A DNA stretch of 53,794 bases from an uncultured Bacteroides sp. GTDB lineage: Bacteria; Bacteroidota; Bacteroidia; Bacteroidales; Bacteroidaceae. Numbering within the stretch: the first letter of the stretch is position 1; each line of letters starts with the position of its first letter. Location of the stretch: NCBI GenBank assembly GCA_905201685.1, contig CAJKOW010000006.1:1-53794 (forward strand), written 5' to 3'. The notes beneath the pieces are model-generated. The model saw nothing but the letters and a program-made list of their open reading frames with translations. It made no database searches and was not told where the DNA came from. This document shows, in pieces, positions 23,904 to 32,505 of the stretch. The position numbers and the translations under genes are program-made.

Positions 23904-23939
23904 TTAGTTTGTCAAGTCATATTTTAAACCGAGAGAAAA

Positions 23940-25079
23940 ATGAAAAGAAAATTTATAATGGCTTCATTGTTACTTGCAGGTGCATGCTTGACAATGAATG
24001 CGCAAGAAAAAGATAAATATTATACCGAGAAAGGTTCGGATAATATTTTTGTAGGAGTTGGTGTCGGCGGTATGGCTGTCTTCAACGATGGTATGAATAC
24101 TCCGACTTTCAATTTCAATGTTTCAGTAGGAAAGTATATCAATCCGGTTTGGGGTGTTCGCGGTCAGATTGGTGGACTGTGGCAAAGCCTGGATAAGCAG
24201 GATAACGGTTACTATGGTTATTGCAAGAAGTTCGGTGAAATCAATCTGGACGCTATGCTGAATCTGATTAACTTGTTTGGTGGTTATAATCCGGATCGTG
24301 CTTTCAACCTCTATCTGTTTGGTGGTCCTACAATGAATCTTGGTAAGGCTGTTGATACCAATATTACATTGAATGCAGCTACAGGTGCACAATCTTATTC
24401 TTATTCAGAACATGGTTTGAAAGCTCGCTTCGGTGCCACAGTTGGTTTAGGATTGGGTTATGACATTACAGACAAGTGGGCTTTGAATCTGGAAGCTCGT
24501 GCTGGTGTAACTCCTTCTATCTTCGGTGATGCAAGCGATTGTCGTAAAGCAGAAGCTACTGGTCGTTTGACAATCGGTGCTGCTTACACATTTGGTGGCA
24601 AGAAGTTTGTTCCGCTGGTTTCTAAGATTGAAAAGGACGCTATCAACGAAGAAATCAACAAGTATAGAAACGAATTGGCACAGGCTCAGGCTGATTTGGC
24701 CGACGCTAAGAATGCCTTGGCTAATGTTAAGCCTGAAGTTAAAGAAGTTGTTAAGGAAGTTCAGGTTGCTGGTCCGCGTGCTATCTTCTTCAAGATTGGT
24801 AGTGCTAAGATAGACGACTATGGTAAGGTTAACATTAAGTTGGCTGCTAAGATCTTGAAGGCTAATCCGGATAAGAAATACAAGATTGCTGGTTATGCTG
24901 ATAAGGCTACCGGTAGTGTATCTCTGAACCAGAAGTTGTCTGAGAAACGTGCTCAGGCTGTTTACGATGCATTGGTTGCAGAAGGTGTAAATGGCGATCA
25001 GCTTGAACTCGTCGGATTCGGTGGTACAGAAAATATGTTCGGAAAGAACTATCTGAACCGTGTTGTTATTATGGAATAA
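23940..25079 (+). CDS. OmpA family outer-membrane protein
   Basis: A 379-residue protein with signal peptide MKRKFIMASLLLAGACLTMNA. The N-terminal half is an eight-strand-like beta barrel (NIFVGVGVGGMAVFNDGMN to RLTIGAAYTFGGKKF). A coiled-coil linker follows (NEEINKYRNELAQAQADLAD). The C-terminal OmpA peptidoglycan-binding domain covers about residues 275-379: AIFFKIGSAKID, YKIAGYADKATGS, LNQKLSEKRAQAVYDALV, LELVGFGGTENMF. The Asp and Arg expected to contact diaminopimelate are present. It probably anchors the outer membrane to the wall. It is the last gene of its operon, with a terminator 27 bases beyond. Confidence 0.93.
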   Translation: MKRKFIMASLLLAGACLTMNAQEKDKYYTEKGSDNIFVGVGVGGMAVFNDGMNTPTFNFNVSVGKYINPVWGVRGQIGGLWQSLDKQDNGYYGYCKKFGEINLDAMLNLINLFGGYNPDRAFNLYLFGGPTMNLGKAVDTNITLNAATGAQSYSYSEHGLKARFGATVGLGLGYDITDKWALNLEARAGVTPSIFGDASDCRKAEATGRLTIGAAYTFGGKKFVPLVSKIEKDAINEEINKYRNELAQAQADLADAKNALANVKPEVKEVVKEVQVAGPRAIFFKIGSAKIDDYGKVNIKLAAKILKANPDKKYKIAGYADKATGSVSLNQKLSEKRAQAVYDALVAEGVNGDQLELVGFGGTENMFGKNYLNRVVIME

Positions 25080-25106
25080 TACAATACCGATGATATAATG
25101 TATGAA

Positions 25107-25135
25107 GAGGGCGGACTTTTGTTCGCCCTCTTTTT
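25107..25135 (+). terminator. Terminator of the OmpA operon
   Basis: GAGGGCGGAC, loop TTTT, GTTCGCCCTC, followed by five T. A strong intrinsic terminator. Confidence 0.88.
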
Positions 25136-25184
25136 ATTATCATGGGTTTTATACAGAGAATGGTTGGTTACGTCGCAAAGTCCT

Positions 25185-25250
25185 ACTTTAGCTTACTAAA
25201 CACCCTCTTTAGAGAGCTAAAGTCCATAGTTAGATGGTAAAAAGAGGGTA
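25185..25250. repeat. Nested inverted repeats downstream of the OmpA operon
   Basis: ACTTTAGCT at 25185-25193 pairs with AGCTAAAGT at 25215-25223. ACCCTCTTT (from 25202) pairs with AAAGAGGGT (to 25250). The two pairings overlap and so would compete. No function is assigned. Confidence 0.55.
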
Positions 25251-25289
25251 TTATATTACTCTTGCCGTCAGAATAACTGTTGTTGCTTT

Positions 25290-25358
25290 ACTGCATCTAT
25301 TATTGCAGTGTGACTGCATTGTTATTTGCAGTACAACTGCATCCATAATTGCAGCAAA
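25290..25358. repeat. Three 23-bp dyad units (TGCA array)
   Basis: Units at 25290-25312, 25313-25335 and 25336-25358 each read ACTGCAT-N8/9-TTGCAG. TGCA occurs at 25292, 25304, 25315, 25327, 25338 and 25350, spacings 12, 11, 12, 11, 12. The same geometry and tetramer recur at 52981-53084. Confidence 0.8.
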
Positions 25359-25559
25359 GGTTGCCTTTTTAGATATTAGAACTTACAGACTTTTTCTGAT
25401 CTAATTATATGTTTTGTACTCTATATGTAGTTACAATAGATAAACATATTGTGAATCTGTTTGTGTTTACAATTCTATAGATTCAGGTTTATGCAAACGT
25501 TTGTACTCCTTTTGGAAGGCTTTTCTGTTTGTTGTTGTTCTTGAAATTCGTATCCTTTC

Positions 25560-25567
25560 TATCTTTG
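25560..25567 (+). promoter_or_regulatory. -7 element of the GH97 gene
   Basis: TATCTTTG fits TAnnTTTG. The implied start near 25574 excludes the first ATG of the frame (25572) and supports 25599. The -33 is unclear. Confidence 0.5.
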
Positions 25568-25598
25568 TAGTATGGAAAGTATTAATCAATCATATAAC

Positions 25599-27761
25599 AT
25601 GAGAAACATGAGAATAATCTGTATGAAATTTATTTGTTTTGTGTTCGCGCTTTTTGCTTGTAGCATTGCTATGGCAGAAAGTATCACTTCTCCTAATGGA
25701 CAGCTTCAACTTAACTTTTCTGTAAATGCGCAGGGAGAACCTGTTTATGAACTTTCTTATAAAGGAAAGACTGTTATCAAACCTTCCAAATTGGGATTGG
25801 AGTTGAAGGATGATCCCGGACTTATGAATGGTTTTACGCTGACTGATGCTCAGACTTCTACTTTTGATGAGACTTGGGAACCCGTATGGGGAGAAGAAAA
25901 GGAAATACGCAATCATTACAATGAGCTTGCTGTTACATTGAATCAGAAGGCTCAGAATCGTAATATTATTATTCGCTTTCGTCTGTTTGACGACGGATTA
26001 GGTTTCCGTTATGAGTTTCCTTTGCAGAAAAATCTGAATTATTTTGTGATAGAAGAAGAACATACACAGTTTGCGATGACAGGCGATCATACGGCATTCT
26101 GGATACCTGGCGATTATGATACGCAGGAGTATGATTATACCGAATCGAAACTGTCGGAAATCCGAGGGTTGATGGATGGGGCAATTACTCCCAATTCATC
26201 GCAGACGCCGTTTTCTCCGACAGGAGTACAGACTGCACTCCAACTCAAGACTGCTGACGGACTGTATATCAATCTGCATGAGGCCGCTTTGGTTGATTAT
26301 TCGTGTATGCATCTGAATCTGGATGATAAGAATTTCGTATTTGAGTCATGGCTTACTCCCGATGCACAAGGTAATAAAGGCTACTTGCAAGCTCCCTGCA
26401 CGTCACCTTGGCGTACGGTGATAGTCAGTGATGATGCCCGTGACATATTGGCTTCGCGTATTACACTTAACTTGAACGAACCTTGTGCTTACGAGGATGT
26501 GTCGTGGATTAAGCCAGTCAAATATGTAGGCGTATGGTGGGAAATGATTGCCGGTAAGAGTACATGGGCTTATACAGATGAACTCCCTTCAGTAAAGCTG
26601 GGTGAGACTGATTATAAAAAGACCAAGCCAAACGGCCGTCATGGTGCTACCAACGAAAATGTGAAACGTTATATCGATTTCGCTGCTGAAAACGGACTGA
26701 ATCAGGTTCTTGTTGAAGGTTGGAATGAAGGCTGGGAAGACTGGTTCGGACATTCCAAGGATTATGTCTTCGACTTTGTCACTCCTTATCCGGACTTTGA
26801 TGTGAAGATGCTTAATGAGTATGCTCATAGTAAGGGAGTCAAACTGATGATGCATCACGAAACTTCTTCCTCCGTGCGTAATTATGAGCGTCACATGGAT
26901 AAGGCCTATCAGTTTATGGTAGCTAATGGGTATAATGCGGTGAAGAGTGGTTATGTCGGTAATATTATTCCTCGTGGTGAACATCATTACGGCCAGTGGA
27001 TGAACAACCATTATCTGTATGCCGTAAAGAAGGCTGCCGAGTATAAAATTTGTGTCAATGCTCACGAAGCAGTCCGACCTACAGGTTTGTGTCGTACTTA
27101 TCCTAACCTGATAGGCAACGAATCGGCGCGCGGTACCGAGTACGAAGCCTTTGGTGGCAGTAAGCCTTTCCATACCACATTGCTCCCTTTCACCCGACTC
27201 ATTGGTGGTCCGATGGATTATACTCCTGGTATTTTTGATATCAAACTGGAATTTATGGGCGATTTGCCACATGGTCAGGTGCAGACTACATTGTGCAAGC
27301 AGTTGGCGCTTTATGTCACTCTCTATAGTCCTTTACAGATGGCTGCCGATTTGGTGCAGAACTACGAAAAGCATATGGATGCTTTCCAGTTCATTAAGGA
27401 TGTGGCAGTCGATTGGGACGAAAGCAAGTACATCGAAGCCGAACCGGGCGACTATTTGACTATCGCCCGTAAAGCCAAAGGTACAGGAAACTGGTTTGTA
27501 GGAGGTATTACGGACGAGAATGCCCGTACTGCTACATTTGCTCTTGATTTTTTGGAGCCAGGTAAGAAATATGTAGCTACCTTGTATGCCGATGGAAAAA
27601 CGGCCGATTACAAGGAGAATCCGACCGAATATCAGATTAAGAAAGGTATTGTAACTTCTAAGACCCGTATTTCGGTTAAGGAGGCACGAAGCGGTGGTTT
27701 TGCTTTGAGCCTGATAGAAGCGACTCCTGAAAATTCGAAAGGAATAAAAAAATGGAAATAG
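25599..27761 (+). CDS. GH97 alpha-glucosidase, SusB-like
   Basis: A 720-residue protein with a signal peptide (FICFVFALFACSIAMA). From memory it is closely similar to SusB of B. thetaiotaomicron throughout: ETWEPVWGEEKEIRNHYNEL, DDGLGFRYEFPLQKNLNYFV, FWIPGDYDTQEYDYTESKL. The Glu residues of the inverting GH97 group are present in LMMHHETSSSVRNYE, VNAHEAVRPTGLC and ESARGTEYEAFGG, so inverting alpha-glucosidase activity (release of glucose from maltooligosaccharides, periplasmic) is expected rather than the retaining alpha-galactosidase type. The stretch after PMDYTPGIFD differs from my recollection of SusB. It is monocistronic here, with no SusCD genes next to it. Start 25599 is set by the promoter position. 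Confidence 0.92.
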   Translation: MRNMRIICMKFICFVFALFACSIAMAESITSPNGQLQLNFSVNAQGEPVYELSYKGKTVIKPSKLGLELKDDPGLMNGFTLTDAQTSTFDETWEPVWGEEKEIRNHYNELAVTLNQKAQNRNIIIRFRLFDDGLGFRYEFPLQKNLNYFVIEEEHTQFAMTGDHTAFWIPGDYDTQEYDYTESKLSEIRGLMDGAITPNSSQTPFSPTGVQTALQLKTADGLYINLHEAALVDYSCMHLNLDDKNFVFESWLTPDAQGNKGYLQAPCTSPWRTVIVSDDARDILASRITLNLNEPCAYEDVSWIKPVKYVGVWWEMIAGKSTWAYTDELPSVKLGETDYKKTKPNGRHGATNENVKRYIDFAAENGLNQVLVEGWNEGWEDWFGHSKDYVFDFVTPYPDFDVKMLNEYAHSKGVKLMMHHETSSSVRNYERHMDKAYQFMVANGYNAVKSGYVGNIIPRGEHHYGQWMNNHYLYAVKKAAEYKICVNAHEAVRPTGLCRTYPNLIGNESARGTEYEAFGGSKPFHTTLLPFTRLIGGPMDYTPGIFDIKLEFMGDLPHGQVQTTLCKQLALYVTLYSPLQMAADLVQNYEKHMDAFQFIKDVAVDWDESKYIEAEPGDYLTIARKAKGTGNWFVGGITDENARTATFALDFLEPGKKYVATLYADGKTADYKENPTEYQIKKGIVTSKTRISVKEARSGGFALSLIEATPENSKGIKKWK

Positions 27762-27802
27762 CGTGCTTAAGGTAAAAAGAAGTTTGATTTAGGCATTAGT
27801 TG

Positions 27803-27839
27803 TGTCCCGTAGAATTATGATTTCTACGGGACATTTTTT
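27803..27839 (+). terminator. Terminator of the GH97 gene
   Basis: TGTCCCGTAGAA, loop TTATGA, TTTCTACGGGACA, then six T. A 12-bp near-perfect stem. Confidence 0.85.
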
Positions 27840-27895
27840 ATCTTCGCTGCTGCATTAGTTAAGTTTATAGTTCTAATATCATAATAAATGGGGAT

Positions 27896-28402
27896 ATGAG
27901 AAAGATCGTTAATCCATGGAAAGGCCTGGAAGGCTATAACTGTTTTGGCTGTTCGCCCGATAATGAATACGGTGTGAACATGAATTTCTATGAGGATGGA
28001 GATGAAGTGATTAGTGTATGGAAACCGGATGGACATTATCAAGGCTTTCTGCACACCTTACACGGAGGCATTCAGTCTGTATTGCTTGATGAAATTTGTG
28101 GATGGGTCGTGTTCCGTAAGTTGCAGACGGCGGGGATGACTACAAAGATGGAGACTCGTTTTCGGAAGTCATTGTCAACCGATTGCCGTTATCTGTTACT
28201 TCGTGCTTCGTTGCATGAGCTGAAGCGGAATTTAGCTTTTATAGAAGCGAAAATCTTTAATGATAAAGGAGAATTGTGTACAGAAGCACAATGTACTTAT
28301 TTTACATTTCCGAAAGAGAAAGCCGAGAAGGAAATGTTTTTTCGCTGTTGCGAGGTAGAAGCTGAAGATGTCTCGTTGGAATCGCTGATATCCGAAGAAT
28401 AA
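27896..28402 (+). CDS. PaaI-type hotdog thioesterase
   Basis: A 168-residue protein with the hotdog-fold layout. YNCFGCSPDNEYGVNMNFYEDG is followed by a central helix with HGGIQSVLLDEICGW (HGG at residues 56-58, Asp65), then antiparallel strands TTKMETRFRKSL and GELCTEAQCTYFTFP. The HGG and the following Asp/Glu correspond to the PaaI/4HBT acyl-CoA thioesterase catalytic region. Cys16 and Cys19 in NCFGC form a CxxC seen in a subgroup of these proteins. The acyl-CoA substrate is unknown. It is convergent with the efflux operon, with only 21 bases between stop codons. Confidence 0.82.
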   Translation: MRKIVNPWKGLEGYNCFGCSPDNEYGVNMNFYEDGDEVISVWKPDGHYQGFLHTLHGGIQSVLLDEICGWVVFRKLQTAGMTTKMETRFRKSLSTDCRYLLLRASLHELKRNLAFIEAKIFNDKGELCTEAQCTYFTFPKEKAEKEMFFRCCEVEAEDVSLESLISEE

Positions 28403-28423
28403 GATAATTGAATAGAGGAGGCA

Positions 28424-29953
28424 TTACCCCCGGTATCGGAGTGGAATGTATCTTTTCCACAATCGGTAAGTGAAGATTCCAACCAGTAGTATGGTGCCAC
28501 AGATGCAGACGATGCCAAACAATTCTTTCAGACTGGTAAGCATGGTTTGCTGGGAAACTGCGTTATAAAGGTTGCGGATTGATATGTCGGGCGACCAGTT
28601 GTTCACTCCGTCTATCTTGCGGCTGAGCAGACCGATGTTGTCTTGTTGCAGATGTCTCATCCAACGGCTTAGAATGGCTGTACCTAAGGGGGTGGCTATA
28701 CTTGTACGAATGAAGCTGAGTACACATAAGCTCTGGAAAAAATGCTTGAAGGGTACGCTTTTGGCAATGTAAATGGTGAGCGAAATGTAGAGAATGCCAT
28801 GTCCGACACCCTTCAGAAAGTTAGGCATATAGAGGCTTTCAATATTCAGGTTGGGATGAATTAGAAAATACATGTAATATTGATAGATTACTATCAGCAG
28901 GAAGCCTATTGAAATGAGCAGCTTGTAGCCTTTGTGGAGTACGGCCTGGCGATAGAATACAATGCCGGCTCCGGCCAGAATGCCGATAAATACCCACCAA
29001 TTCAGAGAGATGGCGTTCAGTGAGTCATAGTGCAGGATGGAACTCATGAACTGATTCTGTAATACGGACGACGTAGTGAGAAACAGACACAGCATCAGAA
29101 ATAAAAAGAGAATAACAGGAAAATTGCGATAACGAAAGACTTGTGGCTCTATGTAGGGACGGCGTAGGGTATTCATGCGGTTGATGTTGATCATCAGTGC
29201 CACTATGGCTATGACGATACACGAGCGGATCTCGATGCTGTCCAGCCAGTCGTAATATTCTCCGTAGATGCAAATGAAAACGATGCTGAATAGGATCACT
29301 CCCCACAGGAAACCTCCTAACCAATCGATGTTATAGAGGGGAAGTTTCTTCATGGGGCGATAGGGGCGAGTGAATAACAGAACACACATCCACACTACAA
29401 GCAGCATGCCGATGACGAACCAGTGCATATAGCGCCAGTTGGCCCAGTCGCTGATATGAGTAGCTACTAAGCCCGAGAGTTGGATACTTTCGAGTACGAT
29501 GATGTAGATGACAGGATAGAAGACGGAAAAGTTACCGGATGGGGTCACGCTAAGACGCATGTTCGAGAAGCATTCGAATGTGCCCCACATGCGGAAGAAA
29601 CCCGACACAAGACAGATGCCGATGAAAACAGGTAAGCTGTTAGTGTGTAGGGTAATAAGGTTGCAGGCTATCAATACCGGACAGACGGTAAGGAAAATAC
29701 TGCGGGTGGTAAAGCGAAATTTAAGCCGGAAAAGAATGGGAAAAATCAGGGTCATGCCAATGAACGAGGCATAACCGGCCATGTTGACATCTTCTTGGAT
29801 GCAACCCAGTGCACTGGACATCTGCACGGCAGTAGGCAGAAATACACCGCCGTTGAACTGGAAGACCATAGCGAAAAACATGGAGAAGAAAATGCACACC
29901 GGGGTGGGCAGATATTCTTTAAAGTAGGATATTCTTGGACGTTGTTCTGACAT
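28424..29953 (-). CDS. MFS efflux pump, DHA2/EmrB-like
   Basis: A 509-residue inner-membrane transporter with about 14 hydrophobic segments. The start MSEQRPRISYFKEYLPTP (29953) is preferred because AAAGGGA lies eight bases upstream; longer starts at 29971 and 29998 would overlap or abut the emrA-like stop. Features include FNGGVFLPTAVQMSSALGC, where EmrB proteins have their first helix, and paired C-terminal helices after GVNNWSPDISIRNLY. The sequence is divergent from classical EmrB. Its neighbours, a membrane fusion protein and an outer-membrane factor, show it is the inner-membrane part of a three-component exporter for drugs, bile acids or similar compounds. Substrate unknown. Confidence 0.85.
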   Translation of the reverse strand: MSEQRPRISYFKEYLPTPVCIFFSMFFAMVFQFNGGVFLPTAVQMSSALGCIQEDVNMAGYASFIGMTLIFPILFRLKFRFTTRSIFLTVCPVLIACNLITLHTNSLPVFIGICLVSGFFRMWGTFECFSNMRLSVTPSGNFSVFYPVIYIIVLESIQLSGLVATHISDWANWRYMHWFVIGMLLVVWMCVLLFTRPYRPMKKLPLYNIDWLGGFLWGVILFSIVFICIYGEYYDWLDSIEIRSCIVIAIVALMININRMNTLRRPYIEPQVFRYRNFPVILFLFLMLCLFLTTSSVLQNQFMSSILHYDSLNAISLNWWVFIGILAGAGIVFYRQAVLHKGYKLLISIGFLLIVIYQYYMYFLIHPNLNIESLYMPNFLKGVGHGILYISLTIYIAKSVPFKHFFQSLCVLSFIRTSIATPLGTAILSRWMRHLQQDNIGLLSRKIDGVNNWSPDISIRNLYNAVSQQTMLTSLKELFGIVCICGTILLVGIFTYRLWKRYIPLRYRG

Positions 29954-29979
29954 GGCTTGTTTCCCTTTCATTGATCCGG

Positions 29980-31014
29980 TTATTGTTCTACATAGCATTC
30001 GGCATTCATGCCTGCACGGAGTCGTTGCAGGCTTTCGGTGCTATTGTTGTCGGTAAATTCGATGCGTACGGGAATGCGCTGTTCCACTTTGACAAAGTTG
30101 CCTGCCGAATTGTCCTGAGGAATGATAGAGTAGAAGGAACCTGTTGCGTCGGAGATGGAAGCTATACGCCCTTCATAAACCACGTCGGGAATGGCATCTA
30201 CGCGTACTTCTACCAGTTGACCGCGTTTCATGTAAGTAGTTTGTGTCTCTTTGTAGTTGGCAATAACCCATTTTTCTGTGCCGTCCACCAGTGTGACAAG
30301 GGTCTGACCTTGTTGAACCAGTTCGCCTTCGTGTATGTTTTTCCGTCCGGTTACTCCATCGGCATTTGCCCGAATAATAGTATATGAAAGGTTTAGCTTG
30401 GCTAAGTTAAGGGCGGCTTCAGCCAGCTTGATTTCCGACTCGTTTTGTTCCAGGCGTTGGGTCTGCTCTTCTTTGGTCAATAAGGTAGATTGTTTTTGCC
30501 TTAAGAGCTGTTCGTAACGTGCTTGTGTAGCTGCATAATCGGTTTTTACACGATCGAATTGTTGAGGAGTGACAGCTTCACCTTTTAGTAATTCTTGATA
30601 ACGTTTGTAGTCGGTTTCCGCGTTTTGCAGGCGAACATGTTGCTCTTCGATTGCTGCATCTGTCACTAAAATATTATTTTGTGCCGTATTGATGCTGGTA
30701 AGCATAGCGGTTTTTCCGGCCAGGGCGTTGTGATAATCGGCCTCGGCTTGCGCTACTTTAAGTCGATACTCGGTATCTTCGATGATGACTAACGTATCTC
30801 CTTTCTTGACGTTTTGGTATTCTTCAAAACAAATTTTCTTAATAAACCCTTGCACCCGGGTGCTGACTGGTGTTAAGTGTTGCTGTATTTGTGCATTGTC
30901 AGTAAACTCAACGTCAGACAGGTGGACAAAACGTCCGCATATCCAGCTAATGCCGGCAACCAAGACGAGTGCGATAAAGAAATTAGGAATGGCTCTCTTT
31001 TTGTTTTTAATCAT
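29980..31014 (-). CDS. HlyD/EmrA-family membrane fusion protein
   Basis: A 344-residue periplasmic adaptor with one N-terminal membrane helix (FFIALVLVAGISWICG). A lipoyl half-motif (TRVQGFIKKICFEEYQNVKKGD) is followed by a long alpha-helical hairpin (residues about 85-190, many Gln/Glu/Ala) and a second lipoyl half (NLSYTIIRANADGVTG). The beta-barrel part includes NYKETQTTYMKRGQLVEVRVD. It would bridge the MFS pump and the TolC-like channel. It lies between those two genes in the order tolC, emrA, emrB, with a 56-base gap from the tolC-like gene. Confidence 0.93.
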   Translation of the reverse strand: MIKNKKRAIPNFFIALVLVAGISWICGRFVHLSDVEFTDNAQIQQHLTPVSTRVQGFIKKICFEEYQNVKKGDTLVIIEDTEYRLKVAQAEADYHNALAGKTAMLTSINTAQNNILVTDAAIEEQHVRLQNAETDYKRYQELLKGEAVTPQQFDRVKTDYAATQARYEQLLRQKQSTLLTKEEQTQRLEQNESEIKLAEAALNLAKLNLSYTIIRANADGVTGRKNIHEGELVQQGQTLVTLVDGTEKWVIANYKETQTTYMKRGQLVEVRVDAIPDVVYEGRIASISDATGSFYSIIPQDNSAGNFVKVEQRIPVRIEFTDNNSTESLQRLRAGMNAECYVEQ

Positions 31015-31070
31015 ATCTTTTCCGTTCTTTATTTATTATACAAAAATCCAAAAGTTCATTTGGGAGGAAC

Positions 31071-32393
31071 TTATAAAGTCCCGATTTGTCTTTTTAGCAA
31101 AAAATATTGGTAGAGAATACCAATCTGATAATTGGCTAATTGTAGTTCCATGTCAAGCTGCGTATTGCTGGCATCAAGCATGTCGGTAATGAGCGCCAGG
31201 CCATTCATGTAGCGTTGTCTGACAATGTCGAAGTTCTCATGAGCCAGTTGCACGCTTTTCTGTTGAGTATGCAGGCGTGTGTAGGCTTCTTGTAAATTGA
31301 TATAAGCTTTATGAATAGAGTTTTCTAACTGTTCAGCAGCCAGTCGGTGTTTCTCTTCCAGCCTTCGGATGGCGATATCGGCTTGTTTCAGCTTACGTCT
31401 GCTTTTGTAAAGGGCATCTATATTATAGGATATACCTACGCCAACGTACCAGTAGGTAAAATTATTGTTTAAAGGAGGAACTTCTACCAAGATAGGGCCA
31501 GTCAGTTCGTTAGTGGCAGAAAGGCTGATGTGTGGCAGAAATTCCGACTTAATCATTCGTTTTTGGTTTTTTCCCAGAGCAATATCTATGTTAGTCAGTT
31601 TCATGTAAGGTGCCTCATTCATGCCGATTTTCCATTCACTTTCCTGGCGGTTGTCAATAAGCAACTGCTTCAGATATAATGTATCGGGGACAATCTTTGT
31701 TTCAGGAGAAAGACCGATGGTTGTTACAAGTTCATGGTTTAAAACATTCAGCTTATTGATAGTCGATGTCAATCCCAGTTCCAAGTTTTGTAGTTGAAGT
31801 TCGTAACGGGTGATGTCGCTCTTTAAAGCGGTGCCTTGTTGGTAGGCCGCCTGCATATCTTTGACGAGTAGCTGAGTTTGCTCAATATTCTTGCGGTACA
31901 CCAGTTCCTGATTTCTCAATTGGAACAGATCGAGATAGTATCCGGCAAGTAGGAAACGCAGATCTTGCCGGTTGTCGAGATGAGTTTGTTCGGCTGCTTG
32001 TTTCTGTAGTTGGTTCTGTTTAATATTGCTTTTGATACGTCCTCCGGCATAAATGGTTTGCTGAGCTTTGACTACAAAAGAGTTACCCCAGTGAGGCATG
32101 TCTGCATGGACAGCATCTGAAAAGTCACGGTCGGTCATACAGCCATCGCCGATGTACGATGCTTCCGCTTTAATACTGAATGAAGGCAGATAGGCATTGC
32201 GCGCTACTTTAATGCCTTGTTCGGTCTCCTGAATGTTGAGCTGATGCATGCGGATGCTTTTGCTGTTTTTGTCTGCCAGTGAGAATAACTCATTCAAGGT
32301 AAGTACACGCTCTTGTGCACAAAGGCTGGTAGCGAATAAAAATAAGGCCAAATACGCAAATTTGGTTGTTAAGGGTTTAGAAATAAATTGCAT
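31071..32393 (-). CDS. TolC-family outer-membrane efflux protein
   Basis: A 440-residue outer-membrane factor with signal peptide (FAYLALFLFATSLCAQ). Two structurally repeated halves are visible with long amphipathic helices: NSKSIRMHQLNIQETEQGIKVA and YQQGTALKSDITRYELQLQNLE in the first, then RRLEEKHRLAAEQLENSIHKAY and RQRYMNGLALITDMLDASNTQL in the second. It is the first gene of the leftward efflux operon and is divergent from an AraC regulator. Confidence 0.93.
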   Translation of the reverse strand: MQFISKPLTTKFAYLALFLFATSLCAQERVLTLNELFSLADKNSKSIRMHQLNIQETEQGIKVARNAYLPSFSIKAEASYIGDGCMTDRDFSDAVHADMPHWGNSFVVKAQQTIYAGGRIKSNIKQNQLQKQAAEQTHLDNRQDLRFLLAGYYLDLFQLRNQELVYRKNIEQTQLLVKDMQAAYQQGTALKSDITRYELQLQNLELGLTSTINKLNVLNHELVTTIGLSPETKIVPDTLYLKQLLIDNRQESEWKIGMNEAPYMKLTNIDIALGKNQKRMIKSEFLPHISLSATNELTGPILVEVPPLNNNFTYWYVGVGISYNIDALYKSRRKLKQADIAIRRLEEKHRLAAEQLENSIHKAYINLQEAYTRLHTQQKSVQLAHENFDIVRQRYMNGLALITDMLDASNTQLDMELQLANYQIGILYQYFLLKRQIGTL

Positions 32394-32418
32394 GTTGTTC
32401 TTTTTGTCTCTTCAAAAA

Positions 32419-32450
32419 TTTGATGGTGCAAAGTTAAAGCTTTACTTTTG
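32419..32450 (+). promoter_or_regulatory. Promoter of the AraC-family regulator
   Basis: TTTG at 32419-32422, a 20-base spacer, and TACTTTTG at 32443-32450. The transcript would start near 32457, about 50 bases before the ATG. It overlaps the divergent -7 element for the efflux operon. Confidence 0.62.
32429..32436 (-). promoter_or_regulatory. -7 element of the efflux operon with adjacent palindrome
   Basis: On the minus strand TAACTTTG fits TAnnTTTG. Between it and the opposite -7 lies the perfect palindrome TAAAGCTTTA (32435-32444), a plausible operator that one protein could use to control both directions. Confidence 0.42.
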
Positions 32451-32505
32451 TTCCGAATTTGCATTTCCTGCAATATTCTTATCGATTTAGGCCAAAAAAG
32501 ATAGA

